Below are positions 12,731 through 24,073 of a stretch of DNA of 64,000 nt, piece after piece. Within the stretch, counting starts at the first letter, position 1, and each line of letters opens with the position of its first letter. The notes beneath the pieces were generated by a model that did not search any database, had not been told where the DNA came from, and was given only the letters and a program-made list of their open reading frames with translations. This stretch comes from Litsea cubeba (taxonomy: Eukaryota; Streptophyta; Magnoliopsida; Laurales; Lauraceae), in the NCBI GenBank assembly GCA_012931725.1, contig CM022946.1, positions 60,912,098-60,976,097 of the forward strand, read 5' to 3'. The position numbers were made by a program, and so were the translations under genes.

Positions 12731-13253
12731 AGTAGTTCATTCCTTGGCCAAAGTGTGGAACATCTAAGCCATCCTTGAGGTGTTTGGAGATAAAAGAAAG
12801 GGGAATGAGCTAAGAGAGACCAAGGGGCCATTTGGAAAGCTAAAGCTTGGGTCCATTAAGTTAAATCCCTAAGTAAGCTTTACTTTTCTAAATCATATGT
12901 TACATGCTTTGTTTAAATTATTGGTAAATGAATTTTAGCATGAGAACTATGATGTGCCATTACTTACATTTTATCCTTGATCTAAGTTGTATTGGATTCT
13001 TCACTTTTGATTCAAACCAAGTTTGTTTTAAATTTCATAAATCATGCTTTGCCAAAATCTTTGATTTCTTTTATAGCATGATTCATTTACTTGGTTGAAT
13101 CCTTATTTATTATTTTCAATCACATTAGTACCATAGTTAAACTAGTTTATTTTTTAAAATAACATTGCACATGTATCAAATGTTTAGTCTTAAATAGTTT
13201 CATACAACTTGTGAGCCTTTGATTTTCATGTCATCAACAAGTTAGTATTTATA

Positions 13254-13258
13254 CATGT
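13254..13258. repeat. Target-site duplication of Tat element (left)
   Basis: The sequence catgt is repeated exactly at 32221-32225. Outside the two copies, repeat Z reads continuously. Confidence 0.9.
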
Positions 13259-13986
13259 TGTTGACACCAAAAATGTCACTTTGCCTTTCCAAGATCCAAA
13301 GAGCTACATGAAGTCGCAACCTGCCATAAATAGGCAATGCTGCTTCCAAAAATAAAATCTTGTCAGAATCAAACAAAAAACTGCAAGATTCTTCCAGACA
13401 GCCAAAAGAGGAGTACACAAGAAGTTTCAAGCCATTCCAAGATCATTTGGCCTAACTTCGCTTCTCCGACAGCCAAATCAAGCCTCTCGGCGGTAAAGCT
13501 CTCCGGGACCATGATTTCCAAGACAGAACCTATGGATCATCTTAAAATGACTCCAATAGGTTCCCTGTCAAATTTCAAGTCAATCGGACATCGGTTGACC
13601 GCACATCAAACCGCGACATCTTCATCGCGACAAAAAGCAAGTCTGCAGGTGATAGGACCCCAAACGGCTTCGAAACTCAAACAAAAGCCTATGGTTGGTC
13701 TTATTTATTGCTCAGCAGGCTTCACACCAAATTTCAGGTCATTCCGACATCGTTTGACCCAGTTTCAGCTTTTGACAGAAAATCGGCAGCTCTGCGCGAC
13801 AAAGTCTTCGGCTTTCTCAGGAAATTGGAAACTTTGCAAAATAAAATGCAAGGATTCTCATCAGGTTTCCTACAAAGAAATCAGGCCAATAAATGATCAA
13901 AATGTCAAAGAAAAGTACAGAAGAAAAAAGAATCAGAAAAGAGCAAAAACGGACGCAAAACGGGACCAGAAAGGGGGAAAACCCCC

Positions 13987-14033
13987 CCAGGGTCGCAGAC
14001 CCCTGCGACCCTGGGCCAGGGTCGCCGGCGACC
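13987..14033. promoter_or_regulatory. GC-rich hairpins in LTR
   Basis: A 12 bp perfect stem (13987-13998 with 14003-14014, loop accc) is followed by a 14 bp perfect palindrome GGTCGCCGGCGACC (14020-14033). The same structure is in the 3' LTR at +16649. It lies about 700 bp upstream of the TATA box, in U3. Confidence 0.7.
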
Positions 14034-14712
14034 ATGGACCCCGGGGTCGCCGGGAAAGCCCCGGAAACCCCGGTTTTCGCCGTTTTTTCGCGATTCGAGG
14101 GGTCCAGCCTCTGGTACTTTCCAAAATTCATGCTTTTGAGACACCAAGTCCTCTGATATCCGTCCAAAACACGGGTAAATCATCAAGAGTATCAAAGACA
14201 GTATTGATCGCCACCCGGTCAACCAAAAAAAGTGTGCTTTCCACCCGACCGATCGAGAAATCGACAGGACAGATGGCACCGACCCGCTGTTGGCAACAAA
14301 CACCTGAAATTACATGGTCATCTGATGTCGATCTACATGAAGATCCATCGATAATCATCGACAGAAGAATTCCAAAAGACGTGGCACGGCCCGCGACTCT
14401 TCAGCTGCTCGGCGACCACTTAATGCGATTAATTGACTAGCTTTATTACAGTCATTAATCCATTTCTTTGGACGGCCCAATCAGAAGCAAGCATTCGGGA
14501 GTTACAAGTCAAGAGATTCATGGCATTTAACCCATGAAACTCCTCCCATCATGGCGATTAAAGGCGATTAAATGCCCTCAATCTCCTCCGGCCAATCAGA
14601 AGCCAAGAAAAAGGAGTTACAAAATAAACAATTCAATTTTTGTAACTCCTCCCATTATGTGGCTTAATGACATTAAAAGCCCATAAACTCTCCTAAATGG
14701 CTACCAAGAGCC

Positions 14713-14720
14713 TATAAATA
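14713..14720 (+). promoter_or_regulatory. TATA box of Tat LTR promoter
   Basis: The sequence tataaata sits in 'gagcctataaataggagagc'. Transcription would start about 30 bases downstream, in the purine-rich cagacagagag tract. The 3' LTR has the identical box at 31362-31369. Confidence 0.75.
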
Positions 14721-15570
14721 GGAGAGCACTCCAAAGGAATCCAGATCGGAAAAAAGAGACAGACACACAGACAGAGAGAAGCACAGAAATCCAGAGAAAG
14801 GAAAAAGAGAGAAAACTCTGCAGAAGTTCTACACCGGCCACCGCAACAAGGTGACAAAAGTCCCTTGGGGGGCACCCCCCCCAAGGTCCTTGCCTTCTCC
14901 TCCTGCCTCCAATGGCTTAGATATGGCTTTTCAGCCCGTCTACTCGGTTTTTTATTGGACATAGGACCTTCCTTTGGTCTTTGTCTTCTAAAAACCCGAG
15001 GTTATAGCCAAGCCAAGTGAATCAAATAGCATCCTCTGTTCTCATCTGCATGGATGATGGCGAAGCCCACATATGGCTTGCGACCGTCAATCTAAACGAG
15101 TCCTCCACAATCTCCTGAGAAGTTAGATCCTCCTTTTCTTGCTTTTCATTGTAGTTTGTATTTTTTCAAAAGAGACAAAAATCACAATTCTTGTCTTTCA
15201 TTATTGATAAGGATTGTAAATCGGCTATAAACGCCAAAATCGGCTATAAACGCCAAAAATCGGCTATAAAACGCCAAAATCGGCTATAAATGCCAAAAAA
15301 AATCGCCTTTCACGGCAAATCAAGAAAAATGTCTCTTTTCTTAAATATATGTGCAATGGAAAACTTGAAAGAAGTTGATTTCCTTTTTACTTGCGAAGGT
15401 TGATCTCCGGATCACCACTTGCAATTCCAAGTAAAAATAGAAAATCTGGCACACCCACAAAAAAAGAAATGTTGATGCACGCCCCTGCCCCCCGGTTACG
15501 AAAGGGTCGGACCCGACGGACTCCCACGTCCGCCGACCTCGGTAGAACCAAGCAGGAGCGCGGTCCATCA

Positions 15571-15594
15571 AGCTGGCACACCCGGTGGGACTCG
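15571..15594 (+). other. Probable primer-binding site
   Basis: Directly after the LTR end the sequence reads agc then TGGCACACCCGGTGGGAC. The position and the initial TGG (complement of a tRNA CCA end) fit a primer-binding site. The pattern resembles those of other Tat-type elements, but I cannot assign the tRNA from sequence alone. Confidence 0.55.
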
Positions 15595-15829
15595 TTTATT
15601 TGAGAACACGATGCTAGAAATGAAATATTTGCATATCATATATTTTGCTCTATGCTTATATTTCTTTTCTCGATTCCTTGGCTACTTTATAATTGGTGGC
15701 CTATGTTGAATTCAAAAAAAAAAATGAGATGAGATTTTTTGTTTGGAAATTTCTAATTCTTTGAATTTATTTCCATTCTTTCTCTTTTCAAAAAAAAAAA
15801 AATTAAAAAAAAAAAACAAAAAAAATCAG

Positions 15830-16500
15830 ATTTCTCAATTTGGATTCAAAATTGAGAAACCTTGATCCGTTCCTATCGTTCATCGCGCTTGCAGAAATGT
15901 TGAGCCTGTTCGACTAAGGTTTTGGGCCATGGTTTCTCTTCGATGAGTTCATTAAAAAATAAAAAAAAAATATATATATATATAAAAAATTTTAGATTTC
16001 TCAATTTGGATTCAAAATTGAGAAACCTTGATCTGTTCCTATCGTTCATCGCGCTTGCAGAAATGTTGAGCCTGTTCGACTAAGGTTTTGGGCCATGGTT
16101 TCTCTTCGATGAGTTCATTAAAAAATCAAAAAAAAATATATATATATATATATATAAAAAAATTTATTTTCTCAATTTGAATTCAAAATTGAGAAACCTT
16201 GATCCGTTCCTATCGTTCATCGCGCTTGCAGAAATGTTGAGCCTGTTCGACTAAGGTTTTGGGCCATGGTTTCTCTTCGATGAGTTCATTAAAAAATCAA
16301 AAAAAAATATATATATAAAAAAAAAAAAATTTTTTTTAAATTTCTCAATTTGGATTCAAAATTGAGAAACCTTGATCTGTTCCTATCGTTCATCGCGCTT
16401 GCAGAAATGTTGAGCCTGTTCGACTAAGGTTTTGGGCCATGGTTTCTCTTCGATGAATTCATAAAAATAAAAATAAAATAAAAAATAAATATAAAAAAAA
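15830..16500 (+). repeat. Four ~170 bp tandem leader repeats
   Basis: Four copies start at about 15830, 15996, 16166 and 16340. Each has a ~130 bp conserved core (tttctcaatttggattc ... ttctcttcgatgagttc) followed by a variable A/TA-rich spacer. Cores are nearly identical while spacers vary in length, so the period runs 166-174 bp. They lie in the untranslated leader between primer-binding site and gag. AT-rich low-complexity DNA continues to 16900. Confidence 0.9.
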
Positions 16501-16905
16501 AAAAGACATAGACCACTAAGGTTAAACCAACTGTGTTCTTTGATCATGGTTGATTCAAAGAAAAGCCTTGTCCAGAGTGTGGAGACAGCTTGACTGTTCT
16601 AGGCAAGGGTCCTCCAAACGGGTTCATTAAGTAATCCTACCCTTACCTGGGGGCAATTCTATCAATCAAGGTTTCATAAGACCGGGTTAGGAGGCCTATG
16701 TGTACTCTCTCGTCTTTTAAAAAAAAAAATAATAAATAAAAAAAAAAATATAAAAATTTTAAAATAAAAAATAAAAAATAAAAAAAAATTTTCAAAAAAA
16801 AAATCTTAAATAAAAAAAAATAAAAAAAAAAAAGATTTTTTTTAAAAAAAAAAAAAAAAAAATCTTCAAAAAAAAAATCTTCAAAAAAAAAAAAAAAAAA
16901 ACTTC

Positions 16906-17195
16906 CGTCATTTTGGGTTTAGATTGGAGAAATCTTGGTCTTCTTCTTTCTGAGCACTGGCGCTCGCGGAAATCGCTGAGCCCGTGTTCAGATTGGAGTG
17001 CCTTTTGCTCTCTTTGATGAACCCGATATTGGCCTTTCAAAAGAAAACTCGTCATTTTTAGATTCAGATCCGAGAAATCATGGTTCATTTCTTTCTGAGC
17101 ACTGGCGCTCGCGGAAATCGCTGAGCCCGTGTTCAGATTGGAATACCATCTGCTCTCTTTGATGAATCCAATCTTGACCTTTCAAAACAGAGAAT
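16906..17195 (+). repeat. Two ~144 bp tandem leader repeats
   Basis: Copies start at 16906 and 17050 (cgtcattttt...). They share 'ctgagcactggcgctcgcgg' and a 'cgctgagcccgtgttcagat' block. Part of the same untranslated leader. The frame at 17129-17512 over the second copy has no recognised domain. A tttcag acceptor-like site lies at 17552-17557, just before the gag start. Confidence 0.75.
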
Positions 17196-17576
17196 CTCAT
17201 CTCATAGATGCGGTCTCAAAACATTTGTGTCTAGCGGTACTAGTACGCCCTTTCAGGGTCTACTGTATTGCGACCGGCACATTTGTAACTCCAACTTTAT
17301 ATTCTTCTTACCTCGAGCAAGCTCTGCTTCTCGATAAGTCGAATTTAAGTTCACAATTGCTTCTAGCAGTCACTGGGATGCCCATTCCGGGCTTACCACA
17401 CCTGCGATCAGAACAATTGTACCCTCTATGGCATTTTGCCTTCCTCATATTGTTTGGGTCATCTACCTCGAGCAATTTGAAAAGACGAAACCATAGAACT
17501 TCCCATTTATGATCATTATATTCTTGTGATTACTAATGGATGTGGTCTTGTTTCAGAAATTTTCGAAAAACTAACA

Positions 17577-19094
17577 ATGGCAGCTTCACTAACCATTACT
17601 TTCGATGAAAACAAGCACCAACTCATGCTTCAACAGAAGCAAACCACGCGCACCTACAAGCGCCCCATCAGCTGCCGAAGTGTCAACTCCCTCGGCAACT
17701 CTCTGAACTCCGGGTCGACCTCGACTCCCCGGACTATCGTCTTCGGGACGCTGGGACCATTCCCACTTCCCGAGGAACAAGCTGCTCCCTCCAAGAAGCA
17801 GAAACTCGCCTCTCAACGTGTCACTACCGTGACACCAAAGGCGAGCACCAGAAGACCTGAAGCCCGTGGCAGCCCCACGAAGCCTCAACCTGCAAACAAC
17901 CAGGTCTACCCCAAGACTTGGTCCCCAAGACCTTCACCAAAACAAAGAAGGTCCCAGGCATCCACTAAGCCAGCATTCCTGGCCCCACTCAAGGAGAACC
18001 AGTTCTATCCTCTTGCTTACATGAAAGAGGAGAGACCCATCTCCAACCTGACTTCAAAGTCATCCCAGCATGAGCCGGCTTGTTCTTACAAGCCCAAAAT
18101 CAAGTCATGCATCACAAGGCCTCCACAAGCACCTGCTAAGGCCTACAAATCTGCAGTTCGACCCTTCATATCTACAGGGGCCGAACTTCAAAAATTCAAA
18201 GCTTCGCTGCAACAGGCGAAGGATAGGGTTCGCATCCTGTCCTTGCCCAGCTACAGAGAAGACAGGCTCGGCTGCTGCGCCCGAGGGAGTACATCCTTCA
18301 TCGTCAGAGCCCAGTCAGAGCTGACCGAAGCTCAAATTGCTCGTCGTATACGCCGCCGCGCGTCGTACCGACAAAAGAGACTACAGAAGCAAAGGACCCC
18401 AGCCTCCCACACTTCAAGTCTCTCCAAATGGGTCGAAAAAGAAAGACCCAACCAAGTTGCTGCCGTCCATATGGTTGGAAAAACCAGAAGGCGCCAAAAA
18501 TCAGCAACAAAAATCCATGTCCGACGTCCAATGACCCGCAGCGTCTCAAGGACAAGAAGACATTCAGAAGAATCCCCTGCTCCTTCAAGCAAAGGACAGC
18601 AGAGTGATCCTTCCTCAAGCTCCTCTTCAAAAAGAATGAGCCCTAGCTCAGTCACCAGGACAGTTTCTTCGTTCGAATCACGAAGGATGAATGTCTTGGC
18701 TACAAATTCTGAGCCACCACCCCACAATCCACCTCCAGAAGATGCGATCACCCGCATCCAGCAGTTGGAACAGGGCCAGCAGAGGATTGAAACTCTGATG
18801 GAAAACCTTCTCCTCGCCTTCCAAAATCAGGCGAACAATGAACCTCCTCCGAATCATCAAGACGACGAGGTAAATAGAGAAGAAAATGAGTCACGCGCCC
18901 TTACTAAAAAGGACGTAGACGGTATCCTCGCCAAAGCAAAAGAAGAGGATATACTCAAGAGCATGGGATCAAGCCACCATATCCCTTATGGATGGACTCG
19001 GTCCCGTTCCCCACCAAATTCAAGCATCCTACTCTCCAAACATATACGGGGAAAGGATCAGCCAGACAGCACGTCATCCACTTCAAGATCCTGA
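17577..19094 (+). pseudogene. Tat gag, N-terminal region
   Basis: The open frame reads from ATG 17577 (MAASLTITFDENKH) to a stop at 19094. It is rich in proline, serine and basic residues, with a predicted coiled segment near the end (TRIQQLEQGQQRIETLMENL). This is the poorly conserved N-terminal part of the Tat Gag polyprotein. The conserved Gag core continues in a different frame from about 18992, so a one-base frameshift near 18988-18991 separates them. It would encode the capsid-forming structural protein if uninterrupted. Assignment as Gag is by position and continuity with the core. Confidence 0.7.
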
Positions 19095-20110
19095 CAGGAG
19101 CTATCGCGGATCAAGATGCACTCAAGATCCGCCTCTTTGCAAGTACCCTAAAAGGTACGGCCTTCGATTGGTACTCCACTCTGCCGGAGGACTCAATCCA
19201 AAACTGGGCCATGCTAGAGACACGCTTCCTAACTCACTTCAAAGGTGAGGATCACCCCGCTACTATGGCTCAGCTGTGCAGCCTAAAACAGGGGGAGAAT
19301 GAATCAACATATGACTTCATTCACAAGTGGAAAGCAATGGCATACAAATGCTCTGATGTATTGCCACAAGCGTCGCTAGTCGACATCTGCCGAAACAACA
19401 TGAGAGCCAGAATCCGCTCCATGATCATCGGCAACAAATCAAAAAACCTGGGAGAACTCCTAGAAGCTTCCATGGAAGCTGAAACGGTGATTAAAGACCT
19501 CAACAGTCAGAAATCATCAAGAAAAGAGCCAACCGCCATTGCAACCTCTAAACCAAAGAAGAAAGAGGTCCTCAATGTGCAGACCAAGCCAGCTCCTCAG
19601 CCACCAAAGAAAGCTGAAAACAAAGCTGCTGGTAAGAGACCTGAACTCTCTGACGCCTTCAAAGAACGAGTAGAGAAGAAATACCCGTTTGATGAAGATG
19701 TTGATGAAATCTTCGGGGCTCTTGTGGCAAACGGCAAGCTCACCTTGCCTGAACCAAAAAGACCGGGTGATGTTGGCAAAACCAACGATCCTCGGTACTG
19801 TCCATACCACCAGATGATCTCGCATCCTCTCAATCAATGCTTCGTTGTGAGAGAGAAAATAAATGAGATGTGGAAAAACGGAGTCATCACCTTTGACAAA
19901 AACTATGGGTCTGCCTCCGTCAACATGGTGACATGTGGACAAACATCAAGATCACCGAAGAAGAAGATCACTACTTCCTTCAAGGTGATAAACTCAATCG
20001 AAGCGTCCGAGGAACTGGTTCCTTACCCGACACCAGACGGACAACCGATATGGGTACACACCATTCTCCCGGTTGATGAAAAAAGGTGTAAACTTTGTCT
20101 GGGATGCTGA
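18992..20110 (+). pseudogene. Tat gag core (retrotransposon gag domain)
   Basis: Contains the retrotrans_gag fold: FKHPTLQTYTGKGSARQHVI, LKGTAFDWYSTLPEDSI, FLTHFKGEDHPATMAQLCSL, then NNMRARIRSMI. A C-terminal cysteine/histidine motif follows (CPYHQMISHPLNQC), typical of Tat Gag. The frame ends at 20110 just after switching into unrelated sequence. In intact elements protease and reverse transcriptase would follow; here the RNase H frame (from 20073) follows at once, so the deletion junction lies at about 20070-20090. Confidence 0.88.
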
Positions 20111-21926
20111 CTGTGAAGCTGCTTTCCAAGACATCAAGTCATACCTGACAAAACCTCCAGTGTTAGCTGCTCCTACCACTGGAAAACCATTCATCTTGTA
20201 CACAAGAGCCCTTGATCACTCTTTGGGAGCTCTGCTTGCGCAAGAAAATGATCAAAGAAAAGAAGCTGCTCTATATTACCTCAGCCGCATGCTAGTAGGT
20301 GCAGAGCATCGCTACTCTCCAGTCGAAAAAGAATGTCTTGCAGTGATGTTCGCCGTACAAAAGCTGCGTCACTACTTGCTTTCCAACACAGTCTACCTGG
20401 TCTCGAGGGTCAACCTCTTGAAGGTCCTTGTCACAAAGGCAGGTTCTCTCAATGCTCGACTGGCAAAATGGTCCATCCTTCTGTCACAATTTGATATTAG
20501 GTATGTACCACAAAAAGCAATCAAAGGGCAAGCTCTAGCGGACTTCCTCGCAGAGCATCCATTGCCTAAAGATTCTCCACTCAGAGATGATCTCCCAGAC
20601 GAACCAGTCTACAATGTGGAGACTTTCTCACAAAGTGCCTCCTGGGACATGTACTTTGACGGTGCAACCAGGACAAATGAAAAAAGACAGCTGATCTCGG
20701 GAGTTGGCATCCTCTTTGTTAGCCCCGACAAATACATGATTCCACACGCTTTCTCGCTACTGGAACCATGCACAAACAATGCAGCTGAATATCAAGCTCT
20801 GATCTTAGGATTGGAACTCGCCATCGAATCCGGTATCACCATGCTGGAAGTCTTTGGAGACTCTCAACTGATCGTCAACCAGATGAATCAGAAATTTGAA
20901 GTCAGGAAGCCAGATTTGTTGCCCTACTACAACAAGGCACAATCACTTCTGCAAAAGTTTGACATCTGTCACATCACCCACATTCGTAGAGGTGAAAACA
21001 TACGTGCAGATGCCCTAGCCGGACTTGCCGCATCCATGGCAATCCAAGAAGGGGAAAACATGCAAGTCACAGTGTGCGAAAGAAGAATCCTTCCTCCTCT
21101 TAACACACACCAAGCAGTTGCTGAATGCCACCAAGTGGTCGGAAGTCGGATTTCAATCCTTCAAACTTCAATTGGCGACTGGAGGGACCCGTTCATTGAT
21201 TACATTATGTTCGGAATCCTACCTGAAGATCCAAAAGAACGGGTAAGCATCCAAAGGCGAACCCCAAGCTTCCATTTGGATATTCCTTCAAAAATCCTTT
21301 ACAGGAAATCCTTTAACGGAGTACTTCTACGCTGCTTGTCACAACAAGAGGCTGAAGAAACACTCAAAGAAGTTCATGCTGGTCTTTGTGGAGCTCATCA
21401 GGCTGGACCTAAGCTCTATGATCAGATAAAAAGGTTAGGATATTACTGGCCTACCATGGTAGCTGATGCAATGCAATTTGCTAAGCGCTGCCAACAATGC
21501 CAAGTTCATGGAGATTACATTCACATGCCTCCAGAATGGCTGCATCCTACAGCAATCTCATGGCCTTTCGAAGCCTGGGGTATGGACATCATAGGTCCTA
21601 TTTCTCCCCCTTCAAGCAAAGGTCATCGCTTCATCTTCGCCGCTACGGATTATTTCTCCAAGTGGTCAGAAGCATTTGCGTTTAACGAAATGAAGACCTC
21701 ATCAGTCCTTCAGTTCCTGCGCACCAACATCATTTGTCGTTTCGGCATACCCAAAAGATTCGTCCATGATAACGGACCACAGTTCCGGGATCATCGATTC
21801 TACAGGTTCTGCGACAAATACAAAATCCAAAGCTGTCCTTCGACTCCATACAATCCGGCAGCAAACGGGTTAGCAGAAGCTTTCAACAAGACACTCTGCA
21901 AAATCCTCAAAAAAAATGGTCTCTAG
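20073..21926 (+). pseudogene. Tat pol remnant: RNase H, aRNase H, integrase
   Basis: Begins in the connection between RT thumb and RNase H (VNFVWDADCEAAFQDIKSYL) and has no RT palm. The first RNase H covers about residues 5-165. The second, archaeal-type RNase H (about 190-335) has YFDGATRTN, NNAAEYQALI, FGDSQLIVNQ and RADALA, which supply the acidic residues. The integrase has an HHCC zinc domain (HAGLCGAHQ ... CQQCQVH, about 430-480) and DDE core motifs GMDIIGPI, FVHDNGPQF and NGLAEAFNK. The frame breaks at 21926 within a run of eight A; the integrase C-terminus continues in another frame. A second RNase H is diagnostic for the Tat lineage. Confidence 0.9.
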
Positions 21927-22437
21927 TCACAAAAGAGACTGGAGCGACAAAATGTCTGAAGCTTTGTGGGCCTATCGAACCACCGTTCGAGGACCAACCC
22001 ATAGCACACCATTCTCCTTGGTCTATGGATGCGAAGCTGTCGTGCCCTTGGAAGTACAAATTCCTTCCTTGAGGGTATCCCTGCAAAATGACATGACTCA
22101 AGAAAGCAATGTCAAATTGCGACTCCATGAGCTGGACAATCTCGATGAGAGACGGCTCGTAGCTCAACAAAGCATTGAACTTTACCAAGCACGCATGGCA
22201 GGATCTTTCGATAAAAAGGTCAGGCAACGCGCCTACAAAAAGAATGACTTGGTTCTTGCGGTAAAAAGACCAATCGTCTTCGCTCACAAGTCCAAAGGCA
22301 AATTCGAGCCAAAATGGGAGGGACCCTACGTCATCGACAAAGTTTTCTCCAATGGCGCATACGCACTCCTAAACATGGAAGGTGACAGATGTATGCTGCC
22401 CATCAATGGCAAGTTCTTAAAGCGGTACTACCCTTGA
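21916..22437 (+). pseudogene. Tat integrase C-terminal part
   Basis: Continuation of the integrase after the frameshift at the A8 run (about 21910-21917). ALWAYRTTVRGPTHSTPFSL and YGCEAVVPLEVQIPSL are the standard post-core block of gypsy integrases. FEPKWEGPYVIDKVFSNGAY and the KRYYP end form the C-terminal domain. The stop at 22437 is the natural end of pol. A one-base length change in the A run is enough to explain the break. Confidence 0.88.
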
Positions 22438-22794
22438 AGACTTACCCAACTGGGTAAGAGCAATGCCTGTATGGCCAAAACCGGTTTCCAGGTACATGCT
22501 CGCTAAACCCACCCTTTTTTAGAATTTTCATATCAAATGTTGAAATTTCTAGAAAATCTAAAACAATGCTTACTTTCATCGTTTCATTGTTCAACAAAAA
22601 AAAAATGTCCAAGTTTAGGAACCTTTCCCTAACTTGACCAAAATTTTCAACCCTTGAACCCAAAATTCATGGTTTGAAACAAAATCCGGATTCAGGGATT
22701 TCTACCCTAGTCCACCCTGCCTTTTACCGCCAAAATGGTTTTAGGTCAAAACTCATGACCCTCGTGTCTTTAAACAAAAAAAAAAAAAATGGTT
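22438..22794. other. Tat element non-coding DNA after pol
   Basis: Non-coding, with A-runs. No gene or repeat recognised before the tandem repeats starting near 22795. Confidence 0.5.
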
Positions 22795-23275
22795 TTTCAA
22801 AAACCGCGAGGAAGCGACGCTTAGTCGATACTCGCACAAATCGGAAGTAAGCGAACCACGTTCGACACTTCCAAAAACGCAGGGAAGCGACATTTCGTCG
22901 ATACTTGCAAAATCCAAAACCGTGGAAACGCAACATTTCAGTTGATATCCACAACCCAAATTTCAAAGGTTCGAAAAAACCTAAAAAAAAAAAAAAAAAC
23001 TGTGGAGACGCAACATTTCAGTTGATATCCATAACCCAAAGGTTCGAGAAAACCACAAATTTCAAAAATCGTGGGGAAACGACATCAAGTCAGTACCCGC
23101 AAAACCAAAATTTTTGAAAAGCAAGGATGCGACATTCCATCGATACTTGCACCCAAATCCGCGAGGATGCGACATTCCATCGATACTCGCAACCGAATGA
23201 GCAAGGATGCGACATTCCATCGATACTTGCAAGAACATTCAGCAGGGATGCGACTTTTAGTCGATACTTGCATTT
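22795..23275 (+). repeat. Degenerate tandem repeat (gcgacattccatcgatactt)
   Basis: About nine diverged copies, roughly 45-65 bp apart, of a gcgacattccatcgatacttgc-type core with A-rich spacers. The last four (23100-23275) are the most similar, sharing 'ggatgcgac', 'tcgatac' and 'tcgca/ttgca'. Lies in the sense strand between pol and the antisense gene. Non-coding. Confidence 0.8.
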
Positions 23276-23286
23276 TTGAAAACCAA

Positions 23287-23660
23287 ACCGGCTATAAATG
23301 CCACAAAACGGCTATAAATGCCACCAAAACAGGCTATAAATGCCACAAACAGGCTATAAATGCCACAAACCGGCTATCAATGCCACCAAAAACAAAACCG
23401 GCTATCAATGCCACACAAACAAAAAACTTGGATTTCAAAAAACCCGGCTATCAATGCCACCAAAGCAAAAACAGGCTATCAATGCCACCAAAAACCGGCT
23501 ATAGATGCCACAAAACAAATTCGGCTATCAATGCCACCAAAATTGGCTATAAATGCCACAAACAAAAAAAAAACTCGGCTATCAATGCCACAAGAAAAGC
23601 TGGCTCTCATGCCAAAATTGGCTTCCATGCCACAAACAAAAAAACCTGGCTTTCATGCCA
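23287..23660 (+). repeat. Minisatellite ggctat(a/c)aatgccac
   Basis: About seventeen imperfect copies of an 18-25 bp unit built on ggctataaatgccacaaa or ggctatcaatgccaccaa. The core is the same as the cggctataaacgccaaa minisatellite in both LTRs (15221-15300, 31870-31949). The frames reported over it are products of the repeat and not genes. Confidence 0.85.
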
Positions 23661-23729
23661 AAACAATCATTTGACAAAAGATTTTCACAAAATGACAACC
23701 TTTTGATCAAATCCCATTTAGCAATTACT

Positions 23730-24008
23730 TTTATCACAAAAAGATTCAAGTAAGCGTAGGGATAACAAAAAAAATCAATCCCATTTAGCAATTACTTTTA
23801 TTACAAAAAGATTAAAGTGAGCGTAGGGATAACAAAAAAAAAAAGAAAGTGTTCACAAGCACTACAAAAAAAGAGTACCAAAAAAAAAAAAAAAAAAATA
23901 CATGTGGTACCAAAAAAAAAGAAAGTGTTCACAAGCACTACAAAAAAAAGAGTACCAAAAAAATACATGTGGTACCAAAAAAAAAAGAAGAGAATGTTCA
24001 CAAGCACT

Positions 24009-24045
<37 letters not shown>
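23730..24045 (+). repeat. Short tandem duplications and A-runs
   Basis: A ~73 bp unit (aatcccatttagcaattact ... gcgtagggataac) is duplicated at about 23710-23835. It is followed by about three copies of 'gtgttcacaagcact' plus 'gagtacc' and 'tacatgtggtacc' blocks separated by A-runs, then a ~37 bp A-run (24010-24045). Low-complexity, non-coding. Downstream of the antisense gene's stop codon. Confidence 0.8.
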
Positions 24046-24050
<5 letters not shown>

Positions 24051-24073
24051 GGATGGTTTCTGTATACAGGAGC

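Larger units (their letters stand above)
12312..13258 (+). repeat. Repeat Z copy 1, 5' part
   Basis: The LTR-like repeat Z has a palindrome cluster (ggtcgaccgg and ggtcgacc type, 12538-12705), a TATA box (tataaaa, 12724-12730), then a transcribed-looking AT-rich part. Its sequence matches 40229-40722 closely (for example 'taaactagttt', 'catgctttg', 'acaacttgtgagc'). The copy is split by the Tat element and resumes at 32226. The 5' boundary with repeat Y is approximate. Confidence 0.6.
13259..15570 (+). repeat. 5' LTR of Tat element
   Basis: Starts TGTTGACACC and ends GGTCCATCA; 2312 bp. By eye the only differences from the 3' LTR are three one-base indels in homopolymers (near 14085, 14170 and 15270). 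It carries the TATA box at 14713, GC-rich perfect inverted repeats at 13987-14033, and four tandem copies of an 18-20 bp cggctataaacgccaaa unit (15221-15300). Open frames inside the LTR have no domain and are shadows. Confidence 0.95.

Noticed and set aside
13337..14440. A 367-residue open frame in the Tat LTR, repeated at 29986-30789 in the other LTR
   Set aside because: It lies wholly in the LTR, has biased composition, no domain, and is shortened in the 3' LTR by single-base indels. Treated as a chance frame.
15221..15300. Possible CRISPR-like array (regular short repeats)
   Set aside because: The spacers are only a few A residues and the setting is a plant LTR; it is a minisatellite.
13259..15570. 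Whether the Tat LTR pair could be an assembly duplication
   Set aside because: The flanking catgt duplication, the restored Z repeat and three independent small indels argue for a real LTR pair.
23071..23706. Open frames rich in SMPP/NATK-type repeats
   Set aside because: They are translations of the ggctataaatgccac minisatellite in several frames, not a gene.
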